This document shows positions 22,023-35,859 of a stretch of 64,000 bases of DNA, piece after piece. The DNA comes from Hofstenia miamia (lineage: Eukaryota > Xenacoelomorpha > Acoela), in NCBI GenBank assembly GCA_004352715.1, contig SCFE01000102.1, positions 1,314,280 through 1,378,279 on the forward strand, given 5' to 3'. Both the position numbers and the translations under genes were made by a program. The number at the start of each line of letters is the position of its first letter. Positions within the stretch are counted from its first letter, which is position 1. The notes under the pieces are model-generated. The model had not been told where the DNA came from. It saw only the letters and a list, made by a program, of their open reading frames with translations, and ran no database searches.

Positions 22023-24048
22023 CCCTAGAAATATCGCCTAGGTCAATTTACCTATTTGCTAAGGCCACGGTTAGACTAGTGATTGTTTCAAAAGTGATCT
22101 ATCACATTTGAAAGAATTGCATGTCTAACCACCCGAGATAATTAGCGATGTGACGATCGTGCGCGTTAGATTCTAACTTGTTTGATTCAATGCATAGGAC
22201 CATGTATAACTACTTTTACCATAATAAGTCAATTGACCTATCAACTGATTGTGCATATATCATAGGGATTTATCTTAGATGGTGATACCTTTTTATTTTT
22301 TGTAATTATCAGAATTCTTACATTTTCGCAACTAAAAATTATATAATTACAGAACAAGCTTTTACTCGTTTATAATAAAATAATGTACATGTGAAGATCA
22401 TGTGCATATCACTACACTACACTACAAAAAACACACAAACAAGTCTTAGAGGCAATTCTTACATACAGCTATTAAATAAGACCCGCAAAAGAATTTTCTG
22501 CAGAATGAGCACTAGAGCTTCTTTTCTTCTTTGAACAAAATCGTATCTTCTTTGTTTGGTGATTTCGAGATCACCACACAGAATGAAACAGTTCAATGCC
22601 GCCATATCAAGCAAGTTGAAAAATGCTGACAATGGCCACCGTTTTTAGCGCTTTTGGTAGAGTAGCCACGAAACATTTGGTCTGTGGTATCGACCTCTAC
22701 TTGTTCATTGTTGTAGAACAGCACAGCTTCGGGTTTGCTTCTTTGAATCACTTGACACTAAGACAGGTTGGTTATTGACACAGGTAGACCATTTTATTCG
22801 GCTTGGCTCTGTATGACACAAGCGTTGCTGTATCTGTGAAAACAAACTGAACTCTAAACAGGGCCTTTGCGATTCAAATCTTCGATTTGCGAAGATATTT
22901 CTCTCTGATTTGCACGCACTGTTCCAACCATCAACACCTTATTCCGACATAAGTGATCAGCAAGGAGTAAATATGTAAAACAATTTTGTGATGAAAAATT
23001 AGCCAGCACTTCAATCCAAACTTGTCGGGCTTCTGTGGTATGTACTGAATAAATGAACAACAGCTTTTTGTTTCCAAAATTTGCTCGTCGACAGTAACTG
23101 ATTCCTTCGGAAAAAAGCATTTGGCACAATTCTTTGTTGCAGCTTCCCACAAAGAACCCATTGACGCATACTTGTCAATTTCTCGTCGAGATCGTCGTGT
23201 CACCTTGTTATCAAAAGGAATATATCGCAAAGTTCGTTGGAATCGTTTCTTTGCATAGTTTCATGGAAAATTGGTTGACCATAGTTTTTGGTCCAGCACA
23301 TATATATTAGTTCATTTCTTCCTTTTAACACACCGTGAATCAAAAGAAGACCAAGGAATGATTGAAATTCATCACATGTTAAATGAAAGGATGGGTTTCC
23401 TTGATATTGTGCTTCAGGGTGAGTGGTCGTCTCAAAATGTTGCACGAATGATGTCTCCCGACACGTACCGTCTTTACTGATGAAAGTATTTGTGGTATTA
23501 TTAATTTCATCATTCACTTGAGGGTTGAGTTCTTCTTCATTGACATCGTCATCTTCAGTTTTGCTATCACAATTTTCTTCGTCACTCATTCGTCAGTAAA
23601 ATCATGTGTGTTATTGCTGTCATTCGACACAAAAGTGCTAAATGTGGGCATACGACTGGTATCTTCGAAGTCGTCAGAATCGGAGTCTGTATCTCTTTGC
23701 AGAAGCTCTAAGGCATTCTTCGCTGAAAAGCGCACAGGTCTTCTCGACATACTTTGCTGCTGTGTTGTTTAGTTGCTTATTTCAACCAGTTCTACAATTC
23801 AAATTTCTAAACAGCGATCATTACTCAAATAACTATGTTGGAAGTTCCAAGTGTTTGTGTTTCAATATTCAAATACTGCTGACAAAATTTTCAAGAAATA
23901 GAATACGAGTTGTCATAAATTTGGTCTGGGAGGAACAAAATCAATGTTTATTGCTTATTAAAAAACAACTAGAGATACATTTAACAACTATGGGGTCAAT
24001 TGACCTATAATGGTAGAACTAGTAGTAAAATATTTTGGTATTTTAGGG
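22023..24048 (-). mobile_element. piggyBac element in a SIK intron, full-length but inactive
   Basis: TTAA at 22019-22022 and 24049-24052 flank ends that are inverted: CCCTAGAAATATCGCC...GGTCAATT on the left and, reverse-complemented, CCCTAAAATACCAAAATATT...GGTCAATTGACC on the right. TTAA duplication is the piggyBac hallmark. The 2026-bp body carries a minus-strand transposase with frameshifts. Orientation is opposite to SIK. Just inside the left end (22068-22135) there is an imperfect hairpin GGTTAGAC...GTCTAACC. Confidence 0.93.
22480..23750 (-). pseudogene. piggyBac transposase, frameshifted
   Basis: Minus strand from ATG at 23750: MSRRPVRFSAKNALELLQRD and an acidic Asp/Glu/Ser stretch, typical of the N-terminus; an in-frame stop (TGA) at ~23587; continuation at 23589-23200 in another frame (FHLTCDEFQSFLGLLLIHGV); then 23230-22931 (VTVDEQILETKSCCSFIQYI, where a canonical DE..M..FKGR.. 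segment is expected) and VGTVRANQREIS at ~22910; then YNNEQVEVDTTDQMFRGYST (~22700), the conserved segment holding a catalytic Asp. At least three frame changes and several stops are present. The Cys-rich C-terminal domain is not visible. The family normally moves by precise TTAA excision. Confidence 0.88.
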
Positions 24049-24639
24049 TTAAAAAACTTTGTTCATTTTTATTACTTTTGAAAGCATATGATGTTAACAA
24101 AATTTCATAAATATGTCATAGTAATATGTAACCAAAGTTGGAATCGGGTCTGACTAAACATGGTTGTCTAGCCTGGGGTGGTCTTAAACTGGGCGTGCGT
24201 CCGTTTTTGACAGGGCGATTAGGCTAGGTTTACCTAATATTTTAATTGATGTTTGAAAAATTTTTACGTCAGAAAAAAACAAACTTGAAAACCTCAAATT
24301 ATCCAATCAACTTTATTGTATGGTTGTCGTGGGCTAAATTTGGACCGAATTATTGGCATTTTGAAATGGGCTAAGTTGAGCATGGACTTAAGTCCTAAAC
24401 AGTATTTTTACATATATATGCGTTGTGTATTATTTACAAATCAAAGCAAAGATTTAATTTAAAAATTTAAGAGTTTTAAATTTTTTGATCCGGCACATTT
24501 CTTATTTTATGGACATACGAATTCTGGGTTAGCGTGTGTAAGTTTGCCTATTTCCAATCTTGGGTTAGATATTTCATTAAGAATTAAATGAATAGAACAT
24601 ATTTCAAGAAATTTGGCTTTGGTGATTGTGGAGGTTTAG

Positions 24640-24976
24640 GTACAGTTACACCGTCACCTGATTTATTGTTGCAGAAGACCCCTCTTTCTGCAGCTTTTGA
24701 TATTCGCCGTGCATCCGATGGTGCTCGCTTGATCAGTGAAAGAGATTTAAAAGGACATTTTGAAAATGAAGAATCACATCTACTTTCTTGCCCACCATCG
24801 CCAGACTCCGAAGGCGAATCAGCCACTTCGTCTGTGCTGCCTCGTCATCACACAATCGGTAATATGCTTTCTGATTCTGGAGACCGTTTGGAGAGGTCAA
24901 GGAAGAATAGTTACCCTTCATTCGACAGACGAACTCGCTTTAGAAAACTTTACAGATCAAGAGAAGATCCTCTTTG
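24640..24976 (+). CDS. SIK: Salt-inducible kinase, second visible exon
   Basis: The acceptor GAGGTTTAG|GT at 24639/24640 supplies two bases that complete the Gly codon left by the previous exon. The frame then reads TVTPSPDLLLQKTPL and AAFDIRRASDGARL, and after that a Ser/Pro-rich segment. RRASDG is the arginine-directed Ser site (PKA phosphorylation, 14-3-3 binding) found in SIK C-terminal regions and is the best support for this being the same gene. The donor CTTTG|GTAATA at 24976/24977 leaves phase 2. An alternative acceptor at TTGTTGCAG|AAG (24673) would not keep frame with the previous exon. 111 whole codons plus split codons at both ends. Confidence 0.85.
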
Positions 24977-25742
24977 GTAATAATTATTTGATTGAATATT
25001 GTTAATAGATATGTAGAAATATACTATATATACATCATTCAGTTTTTAAACTTACTATTTTCTTAACATATTTTGTGATCGTTTAGTTTGTAAAATATTT
25101 TTAAATTCCCCATGTAATTCATTTTTTAATGTTTAGAAATCTAACAATTTATTTTTTATAAAAGTAACCTATTTTTATGGATTTTGGCAAACAGGATTTG
25201 AATTATTTTAAAATTTCTCTTCCTAATTTATCATATATATATATAACGACTTTTAATTGGTTATACCCATTTTTTATTTAATTTAGTGTTTCTTCAATTC
25301 AGCTTTGCTTGAATTAACGTAGATATTATCGAAAAATGGTAGTAAAATCCTTTCAATACAATTTCCAGTTATGAAGACATTAATTTGTTTAATACAAAAT
25401 TTAGTAATTATTTTAGTAATTAATAGTGAGTGATTCCAACAACGTTTATTTTTTCACAATTCGCAGTAATATTTATTGAACAAGTCAGTTACTGTTTTGT
25501 GTCACAATAGATGTTCTTTACATTACCTCAATTTCACGCTTTGTATGAGATTTGCTCTCATTAATCATACGAATCGCCATTCATTCGTGCATATATACAT
25601 TTATACTCTAATTCTGTATAATTTTTCTTGTCAAGCATGGAATTGACCCTAGTACCAAAAAATATATGTTCACATCACAGAATGGCGTTGAAATTTAGCA
25701 GTGCCATATAAAATTTACATTTAAACACACACAAACGCATAT

Positions 25743-25788
<46 letters not shown>

Positions 25789-27673
25789 CAACTTATCGAT
25801 CGCATAATGAAATTCATATAATATTGTTTTTATGGAATAAAATGAATATATCTTCAAAGTTATCATAGAACTAATACTACCTTTAATGATTCGTTTTTAG
25901 TAAAAAAGCGAAGGTAAAATCTTCTTTCAAATTTCAGATAACATCATTTCTGAAGGGGTGTGCTTAGGAAGCACCACTTCCCTGGCCAAGATAAGGTTCT
26001 TTAATCCCTACCAATTATAATACTGTGTATAGTTGATATCATCAAGGCTTAAATTAATCCCTATGATAAAAATAGCATTTATAAAGTAGGCAGTAATTAA
26101 TAAAATATTCTCAATCGTTATGTCACGTCAATGGAACGGACTTTTGGCTCTTGAATGTTTTTGTTATTTGTAATGACACGAATGAATGCTCTGTTTAAAC
26201 ATTCTGTTAATGTTTTCGACTTACGAGTATGGGTGATATTTAAATCTTGATATTCTAGGAGTCAATTTACCAGTTTTATTTAATTGCTTCCAAATTACTT
26301 TCCACATTGTTCGCAAACGCCTGATATAAGACTAATTCTTTAATGAAGTTTTAATAGTTTATTGTAATTTTGTTTTAAATTTCTTACTCCAGCATCGGAT
26401 AATTTCCTACGTCTGTACTACAAATATCTTGGAAAATATCGATTTAATATGGAAACTTTTTTAACTTCGACTCAATTACTTAAATTGATTTTTCAATGCC
26501 ATAATCAATACTGTCTCTTTTCAGAGTAAACAATTTTCTGGTTGAGTTGGCAACAGGAACACTCCCACGCGCGAATTCCAGTTTGCTTACCGTGCTAATG
26601 CTTTTAGTAGTGTGAATCAATTAGTATATATTTATAATTTAGTCCCAACAACGTAGGTGATGTGATTTTAATATTCTAAGTGTCAGTGGGCATATCGCTA
26701 TTCATTGTAGGCAGAGATTCAATCACATATTTTAATAGAAACATCTACAAAATCATATTCAAAGTTAAATTTTGTATTTTTTGATAGATTGTACACTTCA
26801 TATTGATTGAATTACATAATATTAAAGTTTTAAATTGTTCCTCTATCAGTCTGTTTCTTTGCTTTTAAAAATAATATCATACATTATCATCTATTGCCTT
26901 TAAAACTACCTATAGCTTTAAGTTTTCGCAAAAAATTTCACTTGTATTCATTTTCACCGTGTATTTAGCCAAAGGGTTGTAGGGCAGTGATGACGTGAGG
27001 GAGAACTTGTTAAGCAGTAATTAGCACTCCTATTTCAATGTTGGTAAATAGGCTATTTAAAGGCCGCTCTTTAGAAATTGACAAATTTGACGAGTGTTAT
27101 TTTAAAATCTTAGATTATTTGCTTAATTTCTGCAAATTTTATCGTGATTACATGACAAACCCGGATCCAGAGGGGTATCGGGGAATTTAATCCCCCTGCA
27201 AATCTTTCTGAAAAACTAGGTAGGGGCGAATCCTGAAAAAATAATGATGTATATGGTAGTATTACTCCAAATTCAAGTCGTTTTATATAATTGATTGGAT
27301 TACAATTTCAAATCAATAGTCTATGTTATGATGATTGATGTAAATGATAATTTCGATATGCCCCCAAACTGTCTAGATCCGTGCTTGCATGTGGTATTGT
27401 TGTACTTGCGATACACCATGTAAATGACAGATTAAATCCAAACAGCTGACACATCATGATGCTCATGCAGTAATCACGCATTGTGAATGGTCATTGTAAA
27501 GTCTGTTACTTTGTTACCAATTATTCAATTTGTAAACTCTTCGTTTTCTAGGACTAAACGATATCATCTTTTTTAACCATATTTTCTCTAATTACATTGT
27601 GTAAGTTTTAGTTTTGTTTTTTCCCAATTTTAATCATTGCTATGCCCTATATTTTTCATACTTTTTTGTTTAG
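24977..27673 (+). other. SIK intron, AT-rich
   Basis: GT at 24977 and TTTTTTGTTTAG before 27674. It contains a (TA)n tract at 25749-25787. A possible decayed hAT-like miniature lies at ~27158-27388: CCCGGATCCAGA at one end and TCTAGATCCGTG at the other, with GGGGAATTTAATCCCCC between. No further SIK exon is needed, because the flanking phases match. Confidence 0.6.
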
Positions 27674-28139
27674 TCGTTTACACAAAAGCTTTGAAAAAAT
27701 TCACTTGTGCACCCCCAAAGATCCCCCTGAGGAAACATTGTCTTCTCCAGAACCACTTGTTCAAGACGATGAATTACAAATACAGCGGATCCTTTGCGAG
27801 CAGCAACAGCTAATGGCACTTCAGTGCATCTATGTACGCAATCAGAGACAGCTTGTTTCACAGCCTCTTGTCGATCCACGGGCATTCTCCGTCTTTAATC
27901 AGTTCAATCCAGTCATCGCAAAAACTGGTTCCATTAGTCGTGGAATACCCATTACTTCCAAACCTGTCGGCCTTCAGTCGGTACCCGAGAATTCACAGAT
28001 CAGCAACTGTCATTCTGGAGGCGGTCTTGTCATTTCTCCAAAGGACCAACTCACTCGCTCACATTCTTTATCCAATAGCAGTAAGGTGAAGGGATTGCAG
28101 CGGACTGATTCTTCCGGAGTTGTCAATACCATACGGTGA
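27674..28139 (+). CDS. SIK: Salt-inducible kinase, last exon
   Basis: T at 27674 completes the codon TG|T left by the previous exon. 154 further codons follow to TGA at 28137-28139. The frame is Gln/Leu/Ser-rich: LVQDDELQIQRILCEQQQLM looks like the Gln-rich helical region of SIK tails, and TRSHSLSNSSKV near the end offers another arginine-directed Ser. With the two other exons, the visible protein totals ~592 residues. If the missing 5' part encodes only the usual ~20-30 residues, the kinase would be about 620 residues, shorter than the ~780-1300 residues of known SIKs. No clear AATAAA follows closely. Confidence 0.8.
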
Positions 28140-29455
28140 CCAATTTTATCAATTTCGGCCTTTATTTTTTCTTGCCAAATTTTTATCAGGCGCATTTTGT
28201 AATAATTATTTAAAATTTAAGGTTTATTTGTTCCGTCTTTGCAAATTTTTCTATTGCAAATTTTTCTATTAATATATAAGGTATTTTTCTAAATATGGTT
28301 ATTTGTCCATCGGTTTTAATATTGATTGTTTTTCAAACAGACTTTTAAAAATCTTTTTTCTAAAAACCCTGCTCCTAAACACAATTCAAATTCACGCATT
28401 TCATATAAACTCTGTTAATACAAATCCTGAAATTTTAAACTGTGAAATTTGTAGCTTTGAAAATTATAGCTTTAAAGTTTTTTAATTAAAATTTGTTTAT
28501 TTTAAATTTATTTATAATAGATTTTACAATAATTACTTAATATATCATAATTTTAATTATTTTCATGATATTTCTATTTATGATTATGCAGTTTTTGATT
28601 GTACTTTTTTTTATATGGCATTATTGTATAAAGTCTTACTCTTTAAAGAGTTACTCATTAAAAAATTTCTCAATAACTAATTTGCTAAGATCAAAAACAA
28701 ATAGAATCTAGACACATATGTATAAAATATATAGTTTTAATGAGCGAACCTTTAAATGACGTATATTTCAGCCTCATAGCATACTAAATAATATAATACT
28801 TTATGATCCTATGTTTTATTATCTCTTGTTTTTGCTTGTGTTGTTTTTTTTCTTTTGTGCTTGATTCTTTTCTACTTTTTTCTTTTTATTATGTCGGCTT
28901 TTACTATCTTGGTATTTTATAGTCAGCTACTGAAATTGATTCTCATTTAATGTTCACTTTTTTCATATTTCACTTTTTCTTATTTACTTTTTTCTTATTT
29001 GTCCTTATCTTTTGCATGTTGATACTTAGTGTATTGCGTCATTGACTATTGTTTCAGTTTCTATCAGATCATTGACTTTCAAAGTACACTATTGTTTACA
29101 CAATGACTGTAAATATTAGATCTGTTAATAATAATTCTAAAAATAATACTTTTAATATTTAAATTTGCAACATTCATAATTTGTTTTTTACTATTTAATT
29201 TCATTTTACTGCATTTCTTTGTAATAAATTTCTTTGTACTGTTTTGGTATGAAGTATTCTCTTTTAATCCATTAACGATTTAGCCATTTTCTATTAATCC
29301 TTAGATGATTAAACCAAGATTAAGAAAGAAATTGTTTAAAACTAGAAAATTGTGTACTCAAAACTTATTTACTATTAAAGTATTTAATCCAATAAAACTT
29401 AATCTTTCAGTACATTTTCTGTTCTGCAGTTTATTAATAGAATTATGTATTATAT

Positions 29456-29501
<46 letters not shown>

Positions 29502-32500
29502 ATATAAACTATGTATATTTTGGCCACTTACAGATACACTAAGTAACCTAATTGTTCATATGAATTTCTTTGGCAATTGCTTCTTATTTTATAAGGAATT
29601 ATAAATAATAAAATATTTTTCTGTCAATTATGTCTTCTAGAAAAGCGCATTATGATATATTGTTAAATATTGGTCTTTAATTTTTAAGGCTATGTACAAA
29701 AATAACTTCAACATACTTTTACCAGAAATTCGTTAAGTTATTTATGATATTGCATATTATAAGAATATGCGCTAAGTCACATGGGATTAGTTGAAATTTT
29801 ATGTTTCATTTTTAAAATATCTAGTCTAGCTTCATTATAAATATTATTTGATGATATCTTTTAGATGGAAGCCTTCTTCGCCCGTTCATTTTATTCAGTG
29901 TCTCTACTATAGTCACTGTATATTTGCTGTTTTAAGTGCTTTAACTTATAGTATTCTAAAATATATCTATACATTTACCAGAAAACTTGTTTTCATATAG
30001 AATAAGATGCACAAAAAAAAATTTGCATATCATGGAATTTAAAAAATAGTTGGTGCTTTCAGCATTTGCAAAGCTTACTTCACAAATTTAGAAATCTAGT
30101 TCACATAAGAAAAATTTTTTTGTTAAATAAGATCATTTTATTGTCCAAAAATTCTAAAAAATATTCATTTGATAGATAAATTAATCAAATTTGTTGCTGA
30201 GTTCAATTGAATTTTGTCAAAAACTTTTTGTCACTAGATAATGTCCAATAAAATCTGTTCATTCCCTTATGGCAAGTAGCCATATGTGTTATGAGAACTT
30301 CAAAGCTACTATTGGAGTATATAAGAATCACATTTCGCAATATAATTGTAACTCTCAAAAACAAAAACTATCCAGCGTAGAATGTCCCAGTTTGTGAAAT
30401 TGTTGTTGTTTGCTTCTCCATATTTTAGTAAACTACATGTAGTTCAATAAAAATTTGTTTTAAATTACACAATAAGTTAAATGCATCAAAATTTTTTAGA
30501 AATGATGCATTAAATGTATTTAGGTTCAACTGAAGTTTCCTTAAAATATTGTTGACTAAGATTACACATGTGTTCAAAAATTGAAAATACAAATCATGTG
30601 TCTACTACTAGAAGCAGAGCAGATAACAATGAAATTGTTTTATTCATTGATTTCTAATTTAGAGAAGATTATATCTAGATAAACCAACATTTTTTTTTCT
30701 AGAAAATTTTTTTCTGTATTGATGAATGCAACTCATATCCATTTTATTGCATAATGAAAAGAGCAAATAATAGTTTAATAACAATTAATTTTTTCGTACC
30801 ACGAGAGGTTTGTTTGAATAATATGGAAATCTAATAAAAGAAATTCTAAAACACAAAACAGCCAAACATGCAGTTTCTTAGCTGAATTTAAAGAACAGAC
30901 ATCTTAGAAAAACATTTACAAGCAAATTTCCTTTATGCTGACACTTGCAAGAAATAAGTAACAGGCAAAATGCCTAAGTTATTTAAAGGCAAGTTGAAAA
31001 ATTATTTACTAAGGCGTCTGCTCTTTTTGTTTCGAAAATTTTGTAATTGTCTCTATTCAAGATGCTGTATATGAAAAATCAAATGTAATTATTTGCGATG
31101 ATCTTAATTTATCTGACACTGCTATAAATGTGCTTACAGTTTCTATAACGAAAGATCCTCTTGATATTGAGAAAATTCTTGGAATATCTATACTCAATAA
31201 AAGTGATTCCATTAGCCAATTACATTCATTTGAAACTATCAATTAATCTTCTTAATCCACTAAAAAATGTAAAGCACAATTTAAAAAGATTATTTCGAAA
31301 TTTACCATAACAAATTATATACTATTGTGGATCCTTGCACCCATTATATCGTCTACCTTTATAATACATGTCATTTAAGAAAAGGATTAAACTTTTAAAA
31401 CTGGAATTTAATATATATTTTTAATTTAAATTTTTTCTTAAATTATAGTATCTTGGTAAAAAATAAATACTATGATTATATATATTCCTATAATTTTAAC
31501 TCTATATTTTAAAATTATTAATTTAAGAGAATTATAGTATTAATAAGTGTTAAGGCAAATTTATTGGTTAAATATTATACAGATGTAATAATATCCATGT
31601 ATATTTACAAAATCATAAATGTGCCCTATTATTCAAGGGCATAAATTTTAAAAGAAATTGATTTGATATTGCTAGTAGGGATTGTTTGCATAATAAAAGT
31701 TCTTGAATTTTTCGTCGGAAATGTTTATAATTTTGTGCCATTTGTATATTGAATTTAAATTATTCCATAATCTAGATGCTTTAAAAGAAAATGCATCTGG
31801 ACGATTAATACTAGTACATAACTTGTTCTATATATCACTGGCTTTGAAAAAAATTACTTCAGAAATGCTTAGAAATGTGTAGAGTAGCTATAAAAAGCGA
31901 GATCTGTATATGCAACCACCTTAAATTTTCATTTTTTCATTAATTTTTACACTTTCCTATTGATGTTAACATTGGGGCTAAATTTGAATTAGCTAAAAAT
32001 TTTTAGAAATTTGCTTTTTATTAGGGAAAAGAATACCAATTCTAGAATATATTTGGCATCTTTTTGAGAATTTGAATAGTTCGTTCAAGCTAAAACAGCT
32101 TCATTGACCTCGTGAGGGGTTAAAATCAACTAACAAAAAGTCCGGACTAACCATATAGACAACATGTATCGAACCGCGTGTAATGAAGGAGAGATGCGTA
32201 GGAAATGGCATTTGTGCAATAATTTGAATTGATTAGACAATATCAGAAAACCTCTAAGTACTGACCATGCAATTCAATGCGAAAATACTTTCAGTGTTTA
32301 ACCCTATTTGCCAAAGGGGTTTATTCCACCCTTGTAAACTTTTTTAAGTTTTAGTTTTTTGAATATCCCGATCATAGATGGACGTGGGTGCAATTTTTTA
32401 TAAGCGCATTGCACCGCACCCGCGGTAAGAGGTTCCGCAACCGTACCCGCATGTCTGTTAGAAAAATTCACCAGCACCTGCAACACAACCGCTATTTTCT

Positions 32501-34553
32501 AAATGTCGTCTGTCAATTAAGCCAAGAAATGTCAATCACAGAATTGACTTTCTATTAACTTTGTTTAATTGAGTGAATTATGTCAAATATGTTATATTAT
32601 ATAGATTTCGTAGTATAATTAATATTATATTCAGTGCCATAGACACGAAACTTTTGTTAGAGGGGGGCACATATTTAGTATCTAAGGAGGCCCCACCACA
32701 GTTGGGGCCGACGGGCCGAAAAAATTTTGGATTATAGAGACTTTAGATTAGCTAAAAGGGCCTCTCCTTTTTCGTCAATTTGTCTATATTTTCTGCAATG
32801 TCACGACTTATTTTTTCCAATTATTCGATTGAAACAGTGAATTTGAGGGAGGGGGCAGGCCCCTTGCCCTCACGGTGGCAGTGATATAGTTTAGTATTAC
32901 ACATGTAACAAAATAAAAATGAAATCTTTGATCCCGATATACCTGTGCTTTCCAATTATTCTCTTGCAACTCAATAGTTTCAAAATTTTGATTGCGATGC
33001 CATATTGCGGTTTTACTTTAATCTAATGTTTTGCTCGCCATTTTGACATTTGATACCTGTTTTTCGATAAAAAGCCTTCCATATATACATTAATATGGTC
33101 TGTCAACTCAGACATCATCATAAGCTTTAGCATTGGAGAAATATAAAACTTCAAAAATTCACCACATTTTCTCATTAATGGCGTCATCACCTATCTATCG
33201 AGCTCATTTTGTAAAAGAAAGCTTGTTCTATTAACGTTTCATGGAAACACAATGCATAGACACATAATTTTATAAACTATACTGAATCAATCCACCTTCT
33301 CCCTTCTCCCATGTGAGTTGAGTTCAAAAGACAAAATTAGCGTGTGACAAATTGGGTATATACCATATTAAGCTGTGGATTAGTTATTCATGAATATTAG
33401 ACAAAAAATTAGAATCAAATTTCAATGATTAGACAATTCCAAATACTTCATTAATAAATTTACTAATTGGTCCCTCTACCATATTTCATCAAACTTTGCT
33501 TCCAGGCAATCAACTAGCATTCTTCTAATGTTAGCCTTAAATAATGAACAATTAAATTTGCTAAGTTGATTGCCAGCAATTTTCCAGTAAAAGATTTTCC
33601 GATCAGGAATAATTCAAGAATTGGATCACCGTAAAATTTTGTAAAAATAATTTACACCTGAAAAATGTAGGATTATAAGAGCAGGCAGATTACAAATGAT
33701 ATTTTCATTTCCACTAAGTCATAAAACTCAGGAAATGCAGAATTTTGTATTTACATGTATGATTCATAGACAACAAATTGAAAAAAGCCGTTTTGATTGA
33801 TCAAACACGTCGAAAAGCTGTCAAGAGATTTTGAAATCAAGTGTATTTTAGTTTCTATTTTAAGTCATCGAGAGAAACAAACGCGCTAATTGGTCTAAAT
33901 ACGCAATTTCAACATAATAATAACCGCTATTAAATTTGAGCAGAATTGTTTCTGAAATGAGGTAAGGTATTTTATTTCTTAACATAAATATGCCTCAGTA
34001 TATAATAAAATCATAATTATCGCCTGATTGTCAAAATGTTGTGTTGTTTCTGCAATCTACGGTACGGATTCAATTTTTAAGACAGACTAATGATAATAAA
34101 ATGTCTGCACAATTATTTTTGCATCTGTCTAGTGAATCAATTGAAACAAATCCACATTAGTAAGATTAAATTAATATTTGCTGAAAGTCTTTCAATTTCA
34201 AATCCTGAGACGTGGAATAACTAAAAACCTTTTTTCATTACAGCATTATGCCTAACATCTACAATAATAAAATTTATCTTTGCACATTGAATAAATAAAA
34301 TATTTCTTTAATAAACAAGGAATGATATTTCCTTCATTTGCTAGTCTAAAAACTTTGCATATACCATAAATAATTTCTGCTAATTTGAAATTAAAAGCTA
34401 GCCATCATTTGAAGTTCAGTACTAATGCATAAATATTTATCGAAACCTACCTTAAAAATTTATTGATTTTTGTCTTTTAGTAAACGATATTTAAATTAAT
34501 TAGATCTTTTCGAAATAAATAAAAAATATTCATGCCAAGCAAAATATTATATT
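28140..34553. other. Long AT-rich intergenic stretch
   Basis: Over 6 kb with no recognisable gene. It holds a (TA)n tract (29451-29508), one RT tail relic (31675-31845), CACCCGC-rich hAT-like debris (32370-32490) and a GGGGCC-rich segment (32630-32890) with weak ends CAGTGCCATAG and GGTGGCAGTG that may be another decayed miniature. Confidence 0.45.
31675..31845 (-). pseudogene. Non-LTR RT C-terminal tail fragment
   Basis: The minus-strand frame reads NKLCTSINRPDAFSFKASRL, then WNNLNS, and ends EKFKNFYYANNPY with a stop near 31675. The F-S-x-x-A-x-R-x-W-N-x-L pattern is the usual end of APE-type non-LTR polyproteins (FSVRAARIWNSLP-like). Only ~55 residues remain, with no catalytic blocks. Confidence 0.45.
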
Positions 34554-34557
34554 TTAA

Positions 34558-34793
34558 CACGTTGGCTGCCATGTGACCCGCCGGCTTGTCACACCTATTT
34601 CTATTTATGTACCGCGTGACCTGCCAGAAGGTCACAGGCAAAAATATTTTGAAGCGAAATATTTCTGAAGAATTGTTGAGTGCCTAGTAATGTCATATAT
34701 TACTGAAAAATTATATTCAGCAAAGATAAAATACTTAAAATACCGTTGGCACTATGGAAATAACTAATTTAATACACTGCGGCAGCCAACGTG
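34558..34793. mobile_element. TTAA-flanked miniature (piggyBac-type MITE), 236 bp
   Basis: Perfect 13-bp inverted ends CACGTTGGCTGCC / GGCAGCCAACGTG with TTAA at 34554-34557 and 34794-34797. Near the left end are two short palindromes in tandem, GTGACCCGCCGGCTTGTCAC and GTGACCTGCCAGAAGGTCAC. Non-coding, so it would need a transposase in trans. The ends differ from the CCCTA ends of the 22 kb element, so it belongs to another piggyBac subfamily. Confidence 0.88.
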
Positions 34794-34841
34794 TTAAAAA
34801 GTTTTTCTCAGGATTGTAGTATGGCATATATTTATTCTAGN

Positions 34842-35840
34842 NNNNNNNNNNNNNNNNNNNNNNNNNNNNNNNNNNNNNNNNNNNNNNNNNNNNNNNNNNN
34901 NNNNNNNNNNNNNNNNNNNNNNNNNNNNNNNNNNNNNNNNNNNNNNNNNNNNNNNNNNNNNNNNNNNNNNNNNNNNNNNNNNNNNNNNNNNNNNNNNNNN
35001 NNNNNNNNNNNNNNNNNNNNNNNNNNNNNNNNNNNNNNNNNNNNNNNNNNNNNNNNNNNNNNNNNNNNNNNNNNNNNNNNNNNNNNNNNNNNNNNNNNNN
35101 NNNNNNNNNNNNNNNNNNNNNNNNNNNNNNNNNNNNNNNNNNNNNNNNNNNNNNNNNNNNNNNNNNNNNNNNNNNNNNNNNNNNNNNNNNNNNNNNNNNN
35201 NNNNNNNNNNNNNNNNNNNNNNNNNNNNNNNNNNNNNNNNNNNNNNNNNNNNNNNNNNNNNNNNNNNNNNNNNNNNNNNNNNNNNNNNNNNNNNNNNNNN
35301 NNNNNNNNNNNNNNNNNNNNNNNNNNNNNNNNNNNNNNNNNNNNNNNNNNNNNNNNNNNNNNNNNNNNNNNNNNNNNNNNNNNNNNNNNNNNNNNNNNNN
35401 NNNNNNNNNNNNNNNNNNNNNNNNNNNNNNNNNNNNNNNNNNNNNNNNNNNNNNNNNNNNNNNNNNNNNNNNNNNNNNNNNNNNNNNNNNNNNNNNNNNN
35501 NNNNNNNNNNNNNNNNNNNNNNNNNNNNNNNNNNNNNNNNNNNNNNNNNNNNNNNNNNNNNNNNNNNNNNNNNNNNNNNNNNNNNNNNNNNNNNNNNNNN
35601 NNNNNNNNNNNNNNNNNNNNNNNNNNNNNNNNNNNNNNNNNNNNNNNNNNNNNNNNNNNNNNNNNNNNNNNNNNNNNNNNNNNNNNNNNNNNNNNNNNNN
35701 NNNNNNNNNNNNNNNNNNNNNNNNNNNNNNNNNNNNNNNNNNNNNNNNNNNNNNNNNNNNNNNNNNNNNNNNNNNNNNNNNNNNNNNNNNNNNNNNNNNN
35801 NNNNNNNNNNNNNNNNNNNNNNNNNNNNNNNNNNNNNNNN
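34842..35840. other. Assembly gap, ~1 kb of N
   Basis: A run of N ending in an AT repeat (35841-35858); content unknown. Confidence 0.98.
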
Positions 35841-35859
35841 ATATATATATATATATATA

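Noticed and set aside
27158-27388. hAT miniature with certain borders in the SIK intron
   Set aside because: Ends are only loosely inverted and no 8-bp duplication was found; kept only as a note inside the intron entry.
29305-29604. 99-codon frame including AT repeat
   Set aside because: Contains a translated (TA)n tract and no recognisable protein.
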